Numbered from the stretch's first letter, positions 45,561 through 60,500 are shown. The stretch: DNA of 64,000 nucleotides from Stercorarius parasiticus (GCA_013396915.1 VWZL01002002.1:372001-436000); one strand, 5' to 3'. The notes: a model not told the origin generated them from the letters alone. Made by a program: numbers and translations.

Positions 45561-48500
45561 NCGTCGCGGCGCTGCGGGGAAGCGGGGCGGCGGAGGGCTG
45601 GGGAGGGGGGAGGAGAACCGACAGGGATGGGCCGAGGGGCCGGGGCCGGGGCCGGGCTGCGCTGGGCGGGCGGGGAGCGCTGGAGATTCCTTATCGGCGC
45701 CCGAGCATCGGGGCGTCGCCGCCCGTCGCCTTCAAAGCGGGCGGTGGTGACGGTGCGGACGCCTCTCCCGTCCCGTCCCGTCCCGTCAGGAGACCAGAGC
45801 CATGCTGCACTGGGGCTACGACGAGCACAACGGTAGGGGGGCGGCGGGTCGGGGGCGGCTGCGCTGCTCCCCGCGGGGCCGTCGGGGCGGCGGCGGCAAG
45901 CGGGGTGTCCCGTCCCCCCCACAACAAGGGCGCCTCCGGCGTCTCCCCCGCCCCGGAGAAAGCTGAGCGAGCGGAAACGCTGCCGAGGCTTCGCGACGTG
46001 AGAGCGGGCAGATTTTTGTCTGGGCATGATGCAAGGCTGGCTGCTGAGAGAGGGGTTTGGTGCGGGCAGTATCGCCTGCCAGAGTCGGGTCGGGGGTTGG
46101 CTCCGAGTGGGAAAATTGTGCCATCGCCTTCCGCGTAAGGATTTCATTTGCCCATCTAGTCGAATAGTGGCATGTACATATCCGTGGTTTATTAGACGGT
46201 CACACTGGTCAGAGATGCTGTATGGCAGGGCCTCCCTGACTCCGGCTGCGTTCTGCTTCTGTTGGATGGTGGGAAATACTGGGTCCTGGAATTGGTCATT
46301 TGAATGTGTAACTATGCACCTAAGAGGAGATGCTTCTGGATTTTAGTTGTTTCATGGTTTCCTTAATCTTGTTGGTCTTTGAAGTCCCAAGGTGTGCTCA
46401 TCAGCAGGCTTACTTTCCTCTGTTTTGCATTGTAACTCATGCAAACCCTGCTCCTGTGTGTGCAGACCGGCTCACAAGTCATGCAGGTAGAAATGAAAGC
46501 GCTTTTGTAAATTGGAGACTCAGCCCTGATAAAGTAAATGGAATAATTTACATTGTCTGTTATAGTACACAGAGAAATAAAACACCATGGTAGTAAAAGG
46601 AGAAAGCTATATGTTTGCATACACTCATGCCTATAGGAGTATACTTCATTTATATTACTACTTGGAGTTTGGAATACTGTTTGCGCAAGTACTGCCTTTC
46701 CTTCCTGGTCCTTTTGTTCAGTCTTTTCTGGATGGATATACTTTTCCTGAAAAACTGGGTGGTGGTGGATCACAGTGATGTTGCAATGATTAGGTGTGTT
46801 ATCTGCTGTTGTGCAGTCTGCTCTACCCCTCCCCTAAAGACGTAAATGGGTCTTGTTTTTCAAATTTGTTTCTCCATATGTTTTCCAAGAGTGCTGTGGA
46901 CTTCACCTGCACTGTCCAGATAAGAAGCTCACTTTCCCTCCCTTATCCTACACCTTCTCCTTTGCTATTCTCAACTTCTAGGAAGGGGAGGGCACCAGAA
47001 TTTCTATCGGGGTGGCCCTGGACCTTGTTTGAGGCCCCATTTCTCCTATAAAACTCTGTTTACTGGCTGATAACATATTGTGGGTGGAGCTTGACTTTAT
47101 CCCTCTCCTCCTCTCTTGGAGCCCCCAGCAGCTGAGGTGGGTAATTCTTAATCAGTCCATCTCCTTTCCTCCGCCTCCTGCCGGAGACTAAAGGAGAGAC
47201 GCATGGATACCCAACACTTCACTGCTCTTCCCTAGCATCAGTTTAATTTCTCAGGTTTTTCTCTTTTTATGCATTTGTTTTATTGGGTTTGCTTGTTTCT
47301 TGTTTTGCTGAACAGCAAATGCAGGAGATGATTGCTCTGATTCTTGAAAAATGTTGTTGCCTTGCGTGGCCCTGAATAGCTTCCCTGAGACTAAGGTTAG
47401 CTTTTGCAATTAAGGAGGTAGCAACAAAGTAAAATTCATTAAATTTGGTGCAGTCATATGTTAAAGTTGACTTCCTGAAGAGTTGGAAAGACATCTGCAT
47501 TCATTCTGAGTTCTGTGTTTGTTACTTGCAGTGATAAAAGCACTGTTTTTTCTAAACTGGGGGAAAACTCATTTGCCCCTTAGCAATAACAACTGCAACA
47601 CAAACCATTTTGTGCATAAACTGTCAAATATTACACATACATATCTGCATATATGGTATATCTATGTATAAGGACATGGTCTGACCAGCATACACAGAAC
47701 TAAATGTTCTCCCCTGCTTTGATGTATGTATTTCTGAAATGCAAAGAGGCGTTATTTTATTTCTATGCAAACTTTGGCCTTTGCTTTCTTGCCGCTGTTC
47801 TTGCCCCACAGTTTTGATGGCGCTCATGTGTGGAGGCGTAATACTGAGATCTTGAAAACTGGCTTCAGTGTGGCATCCTGCAATGCTTTTCTTTGCTGCT
47901 CAGGGTTCCTGTGAAGAGGGGAATGTTCTCGCCCTTTCATGGGAGCAGTCCCCTTAGTTAACGGGGGAATTGCCTTAGTTAAAAGACAAATCAAGAATCA
48001 ATCGCCTTCAGTTTACTATTTGTTTAATAAAATATATGGAAAGTACCTACATGTATTGTGCTTTGCTGCAAAAATGTGTCGTGGTGTAGTTACTGCTGTA
48101 ACACTGGGGTGGTGTATAAATAAAAAGGGATAAGAATTCCTTATACTAATTTTTTTCTCCCTGAGAATAATTACATAATTTTGGTGTCTATTTTAAAAAA
48201 CAGCACTTAATTTTACCCATTATGAGTTTCCAATTCTTTTTATTAGAGCTAATTTTACTGTAACCTAACATGCAACTAAATTACTTGCAAACTTAATTTT
48301 ATAAATTTAAGCACTTTGTATATGATAAACTGGGCAGTGGATTCTTTTTAAGAATAAATGAGGATGTGATCCTGGAAAGGTCAGACCATACCAAACTAAT
48401 ACACTTTCTGCACATAGTAGCAAACTGTCCAAAAAAGAACTCACTTTTATGTATGTGCTGCTCTATTTATGCAAGTATAGAGGCTCACTGCAACTGAACC

Positions 48501-51500
48501 TTATTCTGTGATGTCTCCGCTAGGCTTGTTTGATGCGACTCCCACCTTTTGATGAAACTCATCACTTTTAACTCCACCTGGGTAAAAAAGCACCGTTGTT
48601 GGGTGCTGTAGTGAGTTTTATTTCCTGACAAACTCATAATTGCCTTCCTTATGCGATCTAATTCATGAACTGAATGTGTACAACGCTGGTGGGTACCATA
48701 AATAGCGATAGTCTAATCTAAAAGTGACAGCGGTGTGTATCACATTTGGTAACTCTGTGTCTAAAGTAAAGGCATGCAACCTTCAGAGCAGATGGTTCCG
48801 GTTTTTGTCCTAAATCTTGGTCACAACGGCTTTGATTGTTAATAGCTACTAGGTAACCTCCTCCGACAAAAGAACACTTGCCCATCAACAGAAGGGAATT
48901 TCCTAAGTTCAACACCTGTTATATTTAATCAAGTTCCTTCAGTAAATTAAAAAATGAAAGGAGGTGAATCATTGAGTTACACATTCCTGAGCATGTCTTA
49001 AAGTACGTATCTAGGAAATTAAACTGTGCATTATACTGAGACAGAGGCATATAATTCGTGTCCAAATGCAGAAGAAATTTGCACCCTGGAGATCCCACTG
49101 GCTTAAATCTGATTGTATGACATGCATTTGAGCATCGTGTCCATGTTCTTCCAACTGTAATGTGTTAATTTCCAACAGTCATGCACAATGTTTGCTTTGG
49201 GATGGAGTCCGTAGTGACACATTGAGCCACAGTTTTCCTAGACTCTTTCCTGGCAAGAGTGTGGTAATTGTATTAGATTGCTGGTAGGTAATCCAATAAG
49301 GAATACCTCTTGATATAGCCATGTGGTAAAAAACTAGCTGAAATTTCTTGATATTTTCCTATATATTTTGAAAGGTCAGATTTCTGTCAGTCTCGTGTTA
49401 CTGACAGATGTTTAATCACCAAAGCAAAAGATGATTTTGGTCATCCGAGCTAAGGACAAGTACAAAAGCAGGTACAATGTCTCTTTAGAACTGAAGTTTG
49501 TTGTTGAATAATTAGCTAATGCCAGAATCACAGCCTTGGGTCCTCTTCTTGGCACGTTCATATTATTTACGAATGCAAATCATTCTTATTATTTACTGTA
49601 CAATAACTACAGTTATTGCTGAGATGGAGCGATAGGACCAAGTAGTTAAGCGCATAAATATATTTTGCCTTTCCTCAGTTTAGGAATATCCTAAGGATTA
49701 AAATTAAGTGTCAATAAGCTTTTTCTAAGTATCCTAAATCACAGCAGTTAGTTAGGTATAAATGATGGAGTGGTGCTTCTTCAATTAATAAAATTGTACA
49801 TTGCATCTCTAACTACAAGGTACTAGGATCTAAACACAATTAAAATTATATCATATGCTAATCTGTATGTAATTAAAATATTGAAAAGCTTTGATGAGCA
49901 TTTGCGAAGTGAGAAGAATTAGGTTTAAACAGCTTTATATTTCAAACCAGTAGGATTTTTATCTTCTTGTCTTAGAAGTGGTTTGCTTAATGAGTTTAGT
50001 TAATGAAGTCATTAACAAAAGGACATTTTAAAAAACTCAAGACTGAAGGCTCTTGCCTTTGTTCTGCCTGAGGTTTAAGTCTGAGGCTGGTCTTTACAAG
50101 CTGCTCCTTCCCTCTTCCATTTTCGGGTGCTGCTCAGCGGAGAGTCAGGCTCTGCCCAGGTGGCTGAGCAGACGGCCTCCCCACGGTGCCGTGGGACATT
50201 TCCCTCCCTGATTTACGGCCGGGGCGCTTGGGTTATTTTAGCACCTGGGAGTTTCTGAGCTATGTTCACTTCTATTGAAGTCGAGGAGAGAAAACCATCT
50301 GACAACTTTTGAGGTTAGGTCATTAATCACAGCGTAATACGCTTTAATCCTTTTTTGTTATCATGTTTATTGAAGTGCTAAGCCATCCAGAAAGACCCAA
50401 ACCAACAGACTGATCAGTTACCTTCAATATAGGGAGTTAGGAGGATTTCCAGTTATGCATATTTTACAAGATCAGGTTCTGATGCTCATATTTAAGTTTT
50501 TCTTATATCCAGTCTCTCTTAGTTGATTTATTATGCTTCTTACCCATGACAAGCCTGGAGGAAAAACAAGTGCTGTGCTCTTTGCAATACTGAAAGTTCA
50601 TTAGCCCCACAGACTCTTCCCTCTTCCCTTACCTTACCCTCTTTTCCATCCTAAACCTTGTTTGCTGTCTTTACCTTATAGAACATATTCCCCAAGCAAT
50701 TTATTGTTCCTATTTTTCTTCTATGGCCTCTTTCCTCATTGTTTATTATTCAAATATGGTTCAACAATGGCACATATATTCTTGATGAGGACTCTCTGAT
50801 GTTTTGTAGATAAGAACAGACATGTCACACATCTCATCAATGAAGCTTTTCTTACTATTTTAAAAAGATGTTTGTCAATTTTCTCATGTCCATATCGCAG
50901 TTTTACAGACACAATGGTTTTCAGCTGACTTTTGGCTTAGCTTGCATGGGTAGAGGAAGGTTAACTCGAGATCACCGGTATAGATTAACAGCTTCTTTAG
51001 TGTTTTAATTTCTAGCTAACTCTGGTGAATGGTAGTGCAAATCTGTGCCTGGAAGATCTACTTCCATTTAGCAGTAGGAGGTAGTAGAAATCCAAACCTT
51101 GTGCAGGCATCGTTGTCCTGAGTGTTCCTGTTCTTTGCTGATTTTGTCAGCACTACACTAGCATGTGTGTGTGTAGACTTTATGGTTAGAGGGTGACTCT
51201 CTTGTGTTGTGACAGCTGGTTTACAGGGTTGGTGCTTCGGAGGAGGTGACGGGCTGTGCAGTGATGCTTAGGTTACAGGCACTGCTATCAGGCCCCAGGA
51301 GAGTCCACGCACCACTCAGCCTTTTTATCTTTTTTGACATTTCTCCATCTTGTTCAGCATAGTCAGAAGAAGATGTGTTCTCTGGTGTTTTGCAGCCAAT
51401 GGCTAAGGTATAAAAAAACCCGTTAAAGCAGGGATTTTGGATGGATAAGAGGTAATCCTTAAAGATGTAATGAGACATGATATTAGGCAAAAATGGCATG

Positions 51501-54500
51501 TCAAAAATTTGTTGGGGCACAGTACTTGTGGGATACAGGATGCTTGATTTGAATGAGCATTTGTCGGATATGTCTTGTGCATTGTTGAGTCTTAACTATG
51601 AATAAATAAATATCTGCCTACTGCATGTGGCCTTATTCAAAGGCCAAATATAGTTATATACATCATGCAAGGTAGATAAAGGGGTCCTGAGAGCTGCCAT
51701 TGCAATGTGGTGCAGCAAAAGTAACTGAATATTTTGATCTGTGTTTTTCTGATGCACTCTTTTTGAATTTAAAAGATGCAAACAAGAACAGTTCAAGCAG
51801 AGTCTGCTTTCATATGAAGGGGGAGCTGCCATCAATTTAGACTTCTCTTCCAATGCATTGCAGGGCCTGCCCACTGGAAGGAGGTTTTTCCTGTCGCTAA
51901 TGGAGACCGTCAGTCACCCATCGACATCAAAACTGAGGAAACCAAGTATGATCCCTCTCTCCGTCCTCTAAATCTGAATTACGATCCGGCTTCTGCTAAA
52001 ATCATCCTTAACAATGGGCATTCCACCAGTGTTGAGTTTGATGACACCGTCAACAAATCAGGTTTGTTCCTTTTCTGTTGCACTGTGTCTTCTTCTACCG
52101 TTTCCTGAACAAAGTGCATACAGCCTGGGCATGTCTCACTGCCGGGTACAAACTCCTCATAAACAGTAAGGCTTTGCTCCTCCAGATGAGAGATTCCTTT
52201 TTTTCCCTGTCTTTCAACATGATCCAATGTGGGAACATATTTGGACATGAGTTCGAGGTTGCGTTTCTCAGAAAGCGCTAGGATTCCCTTTTCACAGGGA
52301 TGGTTTGATCCACCCCAACCAACTAGATAGTGCCAGCCCCCCTGTTTGAACAGTGTTGTGTACAATTTCTCGAATGCTGCTCTCTCTCACCGCAGATGAA
52401 TCCTTTGTGTCTCACTACAGGTTCATTCCAACCGAATCGCTCAAGTCTCTTATCTTGACTTTAGCTGCAGGTTTCGTTATATATTTTTTCCCTTTTTTAG
52501 AATCCATACCTCGACTTTTTGTGTCAGGAAAGAGCCAATACAGAACAAATGAAATATACCCAAGTGATCCCTTTTCTTCTCTGAAAAGTGTTATTGTCGC
52601 AGTCTTTTCTAGGGGTATGTAGCTTCCGTTTTTGCAAATGATAATTCTTATTTAGAAGTTCTCTGGTTTAGCATAGTCTTTGTAATGTTAGTGCCTTCAT
52701 CTTTAAAACCTTCTCTTAGATGGTAGGCAAGCTAGCACACCTCCCCTTGGAACTGTAGGAGTTTAGATTCTTCAAGCAATAAAATCCTCTTCTGGTTTCA
52801 CGAGGCTTAGCTGGGGGTCCAAGCCCATGTGATGCTTCCACAAGGGTCAAAGCCAGAGGAGGACTGATTTGTGATCACCTTGTCCATTAGTCCTGAGGAC
52901 CTATTAGCTTATAGTGGCAACAGGGAGAGACATAGATGGAGACAGCATCATACTTTGCTTTCCTGGACAGTCTTAGTTTAGTTCTTAAATTTCCTGTCAA
53001 TACAAGCAACATTGGATGTTGCCTGAAAGCCATCAGCTGACCGTCAGTGATCTGGTCTGACCTCATGTGTGTCAGATGCCACGGGACTTCCCAGAATTAA
53101 TCTCTGCTTCAAGCCTAGTAGGCGTGGGTGAACTAAAGCACATCTCTTAGAAAAACATACAATCTTGATTTCAAAATTTCCAGCGATGATGAACCTACTA
53201 CAGCCTTTGGTAAGTTGTTCTAATTATTCTCCTCACAATTAAAAAAATCAAAATCACACTTTATTTCTGGTGTCAGTTAGATCAACTCAGCCTTTAAACT
53301 ACTTTCTTTTGTTTAAAAAAAGTAATAAATACAAATATGAATATAAATACACTAAGAACCTCTTCTGCTGTCTGACTCCATCCAGTGACAGGGCCTGAAC
53401 ATAGTGTTCCTATAGGCTTACACTGGTACCGAAGCCGGTACCACCAAAGTGGTAATGTGATCCTCTTCTTACTGCTTTCCTCAGGCCATATTTCCAAGGG
53501 TATAGTTCATGTCATGGCAAAGCACTGACGGATGTTGCTCAGATAATTAACAAATGTAATCCCCAGTCTCCTTCAGGAGACTCCGAATCTTCTATGTATG
53601 GACTAGATTCTTCAGTCCAGATCATGGCTTTACATTTTGGCCATTATCACGCCGTACTTATCAAAGAATTCAAATCCTTCTGTATCCATAAACTGAGTTA
53701 TTCCCTATTTCCTCGAACACTTGTCACTGACAAACTTCATCAGTAATATTTTTGTTTTCTTTCAGGTCATTGATCAAAAAATACTGAATTTTCTAGGGCC
53801 AAAATTTGGCCTCTGGGGCACCCCTGTGAAGTAAGCACTCCTGCCGTATGGTGGTTTTATGAAAAAATAATCAAATTAATTGATACTAAATACATTAGCA
53901 TCTTTTAATACGTTATTAACTGACTTCCATATGAACTGTTTCTTCACTTTGGCCAGCATTGAAACTGGGCTGTCAAGTCTGTAACTGTGTAATTCTGTTT
54001 ATCCTCTTGAGCACCGCACCACCTCCATTCTCTGAAATTTGTATATTGATGCTTCAAAGAGCTCTTCTTCCAGCTCTTTTCGAACTTTGAGATACTGATA
54101 TTTGCCTTAAATAGCTTCCAACTAACCTCTTCCTTAATTACTGTTGGAATGGAAGTGTTTTACCATCACCGTATGGTGTGGTACACATACATCATCAGGC
54201 CATTTTCCACATTCTTCAGCAGAAGTATTTAATTGAATGCTGATGCATTTCTACGTGATTGTTTTCCCTCAGCCAGTTAGAACACCAATCTTTACACATT
54301 TCTAGGATCATTTGCCTCCAAGTTTTCAGTCCTTGAGAGAAGGAATTTGTTTTAGGAGTGCCACTTCCCAATCCCTTTTGTTCACTAGGTTTATAGGCTC
54401 TGTAAAAGCAGATTTTTGAGTTGAAGTTTTAAGGAGCTCACATAATTTTTTCCCACAGATAAACAGCTCCAATTTCTTTTCATTAGCCAGGCTACTTGTG

Positions 54501-57500
54501 TTAGCAGATAGGCAACTTCTGCTAAGTTGCCTACTTCTTCTTTTATCTTTGCTTGGTTGTATTTTGTTTCTAACAAAGTTTAGGTTTTGGACTAAACCTA
54601 GAAGAGTGAAAGAATTACTGTTGTCCTCCCCAGTGCTCTTAATTTAAAAAATGTCTGGTTAAAGCTCCCATCCTTTCCCCTTAAAATCTCTGTAACAAGC
54701 CAGTAAACCAGCCCAGACTAATTCCCAAACCCTCAGAGGAGATACGGAGCCGGGGGAGTGGGGTGATTTGTTTTGTGGTAAATAAGGAATCTTTCTGAAT
54801 GTGGTTCACATTCAAGTCTCTGTGCAGAGATGGCTCGGTTCCAACTCTGATTAGCAAAAGACGAGCACTTGCAAAAGCAAAACAATGAAAAGCCCACCCA
54901 TATGCGTTAGGTAGAACAGAATAGAATAGAACTGAACTGAACTATTTCAGTTGGAAGGGACCTACAACAATCACCTAGTCCAACTGCTTGACCAATTCAA
55001 GGCTGACCAAAACTTAAAGCATGTTATTAAGGGCATTGTCCAAATGCCTCTTAAATACTGACAGGCTTGGGGCATCAACCACCTCTCTAGGAGGCCTGTT
55101 CCAGTGTTTGACCAGCCTCTCAGTAAAGAAATGGTTCCTAACGTCCAGTCTAAACCTCCCCTGGCACAGCTTTGAGCCATTCCCACATGTCCTATCACTG
55201 GATACCAGGGAGAAGAGCTCAGCACCTCCCTCTCCACTTCCCTCCTCAGGAAGCTGAAGAGAGAAATGACATCGCCACTCAGCCTCCTTTTCTCCAACCT
55301 AGACAAACCCACAGTCCTTAGCTGCTCCTCATAGGACATGCCCTCCGGCCCTGGCTAAATAAGTGTCAGTAATATTGCAGATGTACAATGCCAATGTGGT
55401 GTTGGCTTCATTTAATTTATATTAATATATGCTCCTTTTTCTCAGACTTCAATCTGATGTAACTGGATCTAGTTGAAAATGAAGGAAAGAGCTTTGAAAC
55501 TTTTTTTAAGCTCCACCTACTTTCCTCCAAATTTCAAAGAGGAGAAGAAATTATGTTCACATTATATTTTTTGAGCCTCCCCTTTATTCATAAAACCTAT
55601 ATTTTAGGCTTAATTTCCCAGAGATTCTTTTGAATACATTCAGGAGAGGAAACTACTTGCAAAATAGAAATACTTTCCCATCTTCTGAGAAATATCCAAC
55701 CCATAGCAAGACAAACCTGGTGATAACAACACACCCTTTAGTGAGCCATAACCCACTAATCTATACGTAATTGCCATTTTGAAAGTCCTATCCTGGACAA
55801 GTCAGGGTTTCTGGACAGCTTTTGAGAGGGAGTAGGGGACTGTCCAAAGACTGAAGTCTGGTGTGAGGTTAGAGGATGTGGGTAGCGGCTCCCGTTCCTG
55901 CAGTGAAGCCTTTCCCTCTGCTTGGGTTTGCAGTGCTGACCGGGGGGCCGCTCAGCGGGACCTACAGGCTGCGCCAGATTCACTTCCATTGGGGGTCCAA
56001 CGACGAAGCCGGCTCCGAGCATGCGGTGGATGGGATGAAGTACGCGGCAGAGGTAAGGCTTTACATGGAGTCATCTGTACCTCTAAGCTTGTGACTAGTT
56101 TTCCTTTGTAAGAATAATGTTGCCCCTCGGCTTCCTGCTTTTCATTCTGCCCCCCCATTTTATCAAAAGACAAGCGGTCTTCCTGAAGTGTTGCATGTTT
56201 GGTCCTTTCTCAAAGGAGAACCTATTTGAAAGCTTTGGAGAGGATTAAAAGAGGAGTACAGAAGACAAGAGCTTGATAAGAGCAAGATTTAATGTTCAAG
56301 AGTTATTTTAAACTTTGCCTTTCACTGTCTCTTCCTTGGAGAATATTTTCAAAGTCAGCTTCAGTTACAAACCACAGAATTACTTGATTTGGGGCCTGTG
56401 CAACGTAAAGCTTATGTCAGCCTTAGGAGTGTTGCATTTTGCAGTGCATTTAGCAATGTGATGTTTATGATTGCCTTTGAGAACTGCACTGTAGTATCTG
56501 TGGGGTGCCTGCTGGCTGTAGAGGTGCTGCGTTTCCGTGGAGGCAGGGTGCCACAGGGAGAAGTGCACCGTCTGCTCTGGCATGGAGAGGTTGCTCCTGC
56601 TCTGCCTCCTTCGGTGCGCTTGAGTAGTCTTCTGGGGTTAAAAAGAAGTAAAAAGTATAAAAATAAATGTTGATGGAAAAATAAAAGGCATGATACTAAA
56701 GAAGAAAAAAAAATGAAATGTATGCGCAGTGGTGTGATCAGATTTTAGTGGAAATGCTATAAGAGATAGTGGTCAGAAAAAAAAAAATCAGTTTTCTAAC
56801 ACTAATGGGGAAAAGTCACATTTGCAGTGTTTAAAGGCTTATGTTTTCCACAGGAACCAGGTGAGATGGAATATAAAGAATTAATAGAGGTGCTTTAAAA
56901 CCATTAAGTACCAAAACCAAATTTCTAGCTGAGAAAATATATATATGTTTCCCATCTAAGAAACCAAATGGAAGGAGAAAATATCTCTGAATTTCTAGCC
57001 AGTCTAAAAACCTTTCCGTTACCTGTTGGTTGGGTAACCCTCCACAAGAAGCTCTCTAGATGTCACTTTGGCTTTGGGATAAGAAACCCAGAATTAAGAT
57101 CAAGGCTTCTGAGCACTGTTCACACAAAAGAAAATACCTCAGAAAGAGACAAGAAGATGGTTTCAATGCTCTCCTTCATAAAGAAGATGTATAAGATTTC
57201 AAGAAAAAACCTCAACTGAGTCGAAGAAGGAGTTAGTGTACAGGTAAAGAAGACTGCAAGGTTCAGCCCCCTAAGCCCAGCGGGAAGCAGAAGGAATCCA
57301 TGGCTCCATTCTTTGTGACAACGTATGGTCTGATCAAGGTCTCTTCACAAGCTGCAGTGACAGAGCGGTGGTAAGACGGGATATATTCCTTAAAGAGAAG
57401 TCACAAGCCCTTGAGAATGGGGCTGTACCCAAAAGCGTTGCACAGCTCTGTTTGTGTGGGGGTTTTTGTTGGGGAGGGGGGTGGCTTGGGGAGNNNNNNN

Positions 57501-60500
57501 NNNNNNNNNNNNNNNNNNNNNNNNNNNNNNNNNNNNNNNNNNNNNNNNNNNNNNNNNNNNNNNNNNNNNNNNNNNNNNNNNNNNNNNNGGGTGGCTTGGG
57601 GAGGGGGGTGGCAAAGCTATGAGGGAGTGGGCTTTATTTAGTTGTGGGAATTTTGCTTTTTGTTCTTTATTGGTCTGTTTTTTCTTTTTTTAAATCCATA
57701 ATAAAAGTCATTTTTGACTGAGAGTATCTGTTTCCTTTTTGTGTATGTGAAAATGTAATTGTTTAAAAGTTGTTCAATGTAGCTCTTGTGAACTTATAAT
57801 AGTGAGTGGTGCAGGTGCTATAACCTCCAGGATACTAATGCATCAGCGAATGGTTTAGTGGACTGTGTTCTTCTCCCAGTTTAATTTATAATATTATTAG
57901 CAGCTTTCCTTCAAGGATCTCTGAAGCCATGAGCCAGCATGTGTTTCATCATGAGCGTACATGTATTATTATTGATTTCAATGGGATTCCTTACTTGCTG
58001 GAAGTCATGTTTCAGCACTTCAGAGTCCAAGTGCTTAACAAACATTAATTATATCCTGTAACACAGAGTAATGGCTCTGTTTTATAGATATGGAAAATTA
58101 AACCTCATAGAGGTCAGGCAAGGATTGAGATTTTGAGTCAAAATTTTCGTACTGCTGGATTTCTATTCCAGCTACGCAGCTATGTTTCTTTCCCTAGAAA
58201 GTCTTTAAAGCAAGTTCCAGCTTTCCTGAACTGCTCTTACTTTAGAGGTCTTGAAGTGCTGTATTCCAACAGCAAGCCTTTTTTTTCAGGGGTTCATCCC
58301 AGTTTAAGTCATTCTGTGGAGCTGCTTTTCAGCACTCCAAAAATGCTCACCAATTTTAGAAAAGCCATGCCCTGTTTATGACCCTCTCTTTCCTTATCTA
58401 AAAACTGTGGGTAGGAAGATTTACTAATCCACTGAGGACTTCCAAGAGTAATTAGTGTTTGTGAAGTACTTAGTCTTAAGCGCTGTGTGAGTGTTTGTGC
58501 TCTCTCCAGTTTGGCAGTTGGATCATTGCTCAAGGCTGGGATGTCCTGGCACTTCCCGGGAACCAGGAGCTCCCGCTGCGGAGCGTGGCCAGGATTTAGG
58601 AAACCTGGTTTAGCAGGAGGGACTGAGGTGGTATGGGGGTAGTCATCACAGGCTTTTCCTTTCCCCACCTGGCTCGATGGTGTCTTTAAGCTGCTTAAGC
58701 AACTGTGACAGGACAGTTCTAGAATAATGCATGTTGGAAATGCAAATACTCAAACCTGAGATTCAAGCTGCTTGTAAGTGCCTGACTGCTGGTGATCATA
58801 GAAAATCAAGTATCAAAAATGAAATTTTGATGTTCAGCTTAAACTAAACAAGGGAAAAGGGGTCAGTGAAGTTTGATGTGTGTTCCTCTGCCTGTTTTCT
58901 AGCTATTTGTGTGGCTGATTAGTGTTACTGAAAGCTTGATTAAGGACAAAGAGGAGCAACGAATAACATCCTCATGATTTTCAATCACTTTTTGAAGTCA
59001 GCTGTACTAAAAGTGGATTTAAAAGCTTTAGTTATATAACCATGGGATATCTTGCCTTAGCTTCTCTGTTCAAAATCTGGGGACCCAACAGCAGTTTCCC
59101 AGGCACTGTAGCGTGTTGATCGCTGCTAAATTTTGAATAATCCCAGCCACTCGAAATGCTTTTTGCCATTTGTGTGAACTCCATATTTACCAGTTTCAAA
59201 AAAATAATTGCATTTAGAAAACTGAATGGCTCTGAATACAAAAGAGCAAAGTAGAGTATCAAAACCAGTAAAAAAGTAGCGTTAATTTGTGACTATTCGA
59301 GTTCAGCGGGAGTTGATGCTGTCTGCATCTCTTGCTTTTCAGCTTCACGTGGTCCACTGGAACTCAGAAAAGTATTCCAGTTTTGTTGAGGCAGCTCGTC
59401 AGTCAGATGGATTAGCAGTCATGGCTGTATTTCTGAAGGTAAGATAAAAATGCCTCAGCCTTCCTAATAAATCTGCATTATGAGCCGAAAGGGATAATGG
59501 TGATGCTTGGTATAATTATTGCTAAAGAGATACTTGTTTTATATGGGCATTAAATGATATTATTTCCTTCATACTGTTTACTTTCCATCAAAGATTAAAA
59601 ATAACAGATGAATAGATTTTCAAGACTCGCTGTCTTGGAGGGCAATCTGACTTGGTTCGAATGCTTCTTTAACTGTTTCTGAGATGGTTGTTTCTTCTTA
59701 AAAATAATAATAAAAGAACCCCAAAACTGGAGAATTTCCTTATATACCTCTTTGCCTTCTCTACCTGTTCTAAGATGACATTAAACTCTTGCAGCAGCTT
59801 CATTGACTTCTGTATGAAGATGCAGATGGGGAGTTCACAAAACCCGTGATGAAGGGTAGGGCTTTGGTCAAATCTGTGGTTTCTGTCTGGCTGCCACAGC
59901 TTCCTGAGCACAGCTGGTGCTGCTGGTGGTGCTGGCGCCATCAGGGAGCTCTTACAAGGAGCAGTTGCAAAGAACTGCTTCAATAATTCTGTCTTTCCAG
60001 TTTACATTATAATGATTTGAGGAAAGTTTCCCTGGATTTCTTCCTGCTTGGGATACATAAGAACACTGTTTTCACTGTTTTAAGCAATTGAAATTTTAGA
60101 TGTAAGCTCGCAACTTTTAATATCCTGCATATAAAACATGAAAAAGAAATGGCTTTTATTCCCCTGCAGTGTAAAGTTTGTGGGTCTTTTGTAGCTGGAA
60201 TAATTAGTATAAGTAGCTGGAATAAATACTGTCAGCGAGGAATTGGATCTTCTTGACAAACCAATACTATTTCTAAGGACCAGCTAGTCACAGGCTCGTA
60301 CTCACAAAATCCATCAGATCTCACAGTCGCTTAAGTAAGGTTATGTAAAACAGTTTCATTATGCATTTGCTTTTTGATTACTTAGGTTTGCTATTTTTCT
60401 CCGGAGCTCAAGTATTTCTTTTTTTCTCTGTTGTTCATAGATTGGTGAATGCAACCCTCAGCTGAAGAAGATTACGGACCGCTTGGACACCATCAGAATC

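Larger units (their letters stand above)
56053..59342 (+). other. CA13 intron 3
   Basis: 3.3 kb, AT-rich apart from the G-rich minisatellite. No coding exon or recognisable transposon was seen. Confidence 0.55.
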
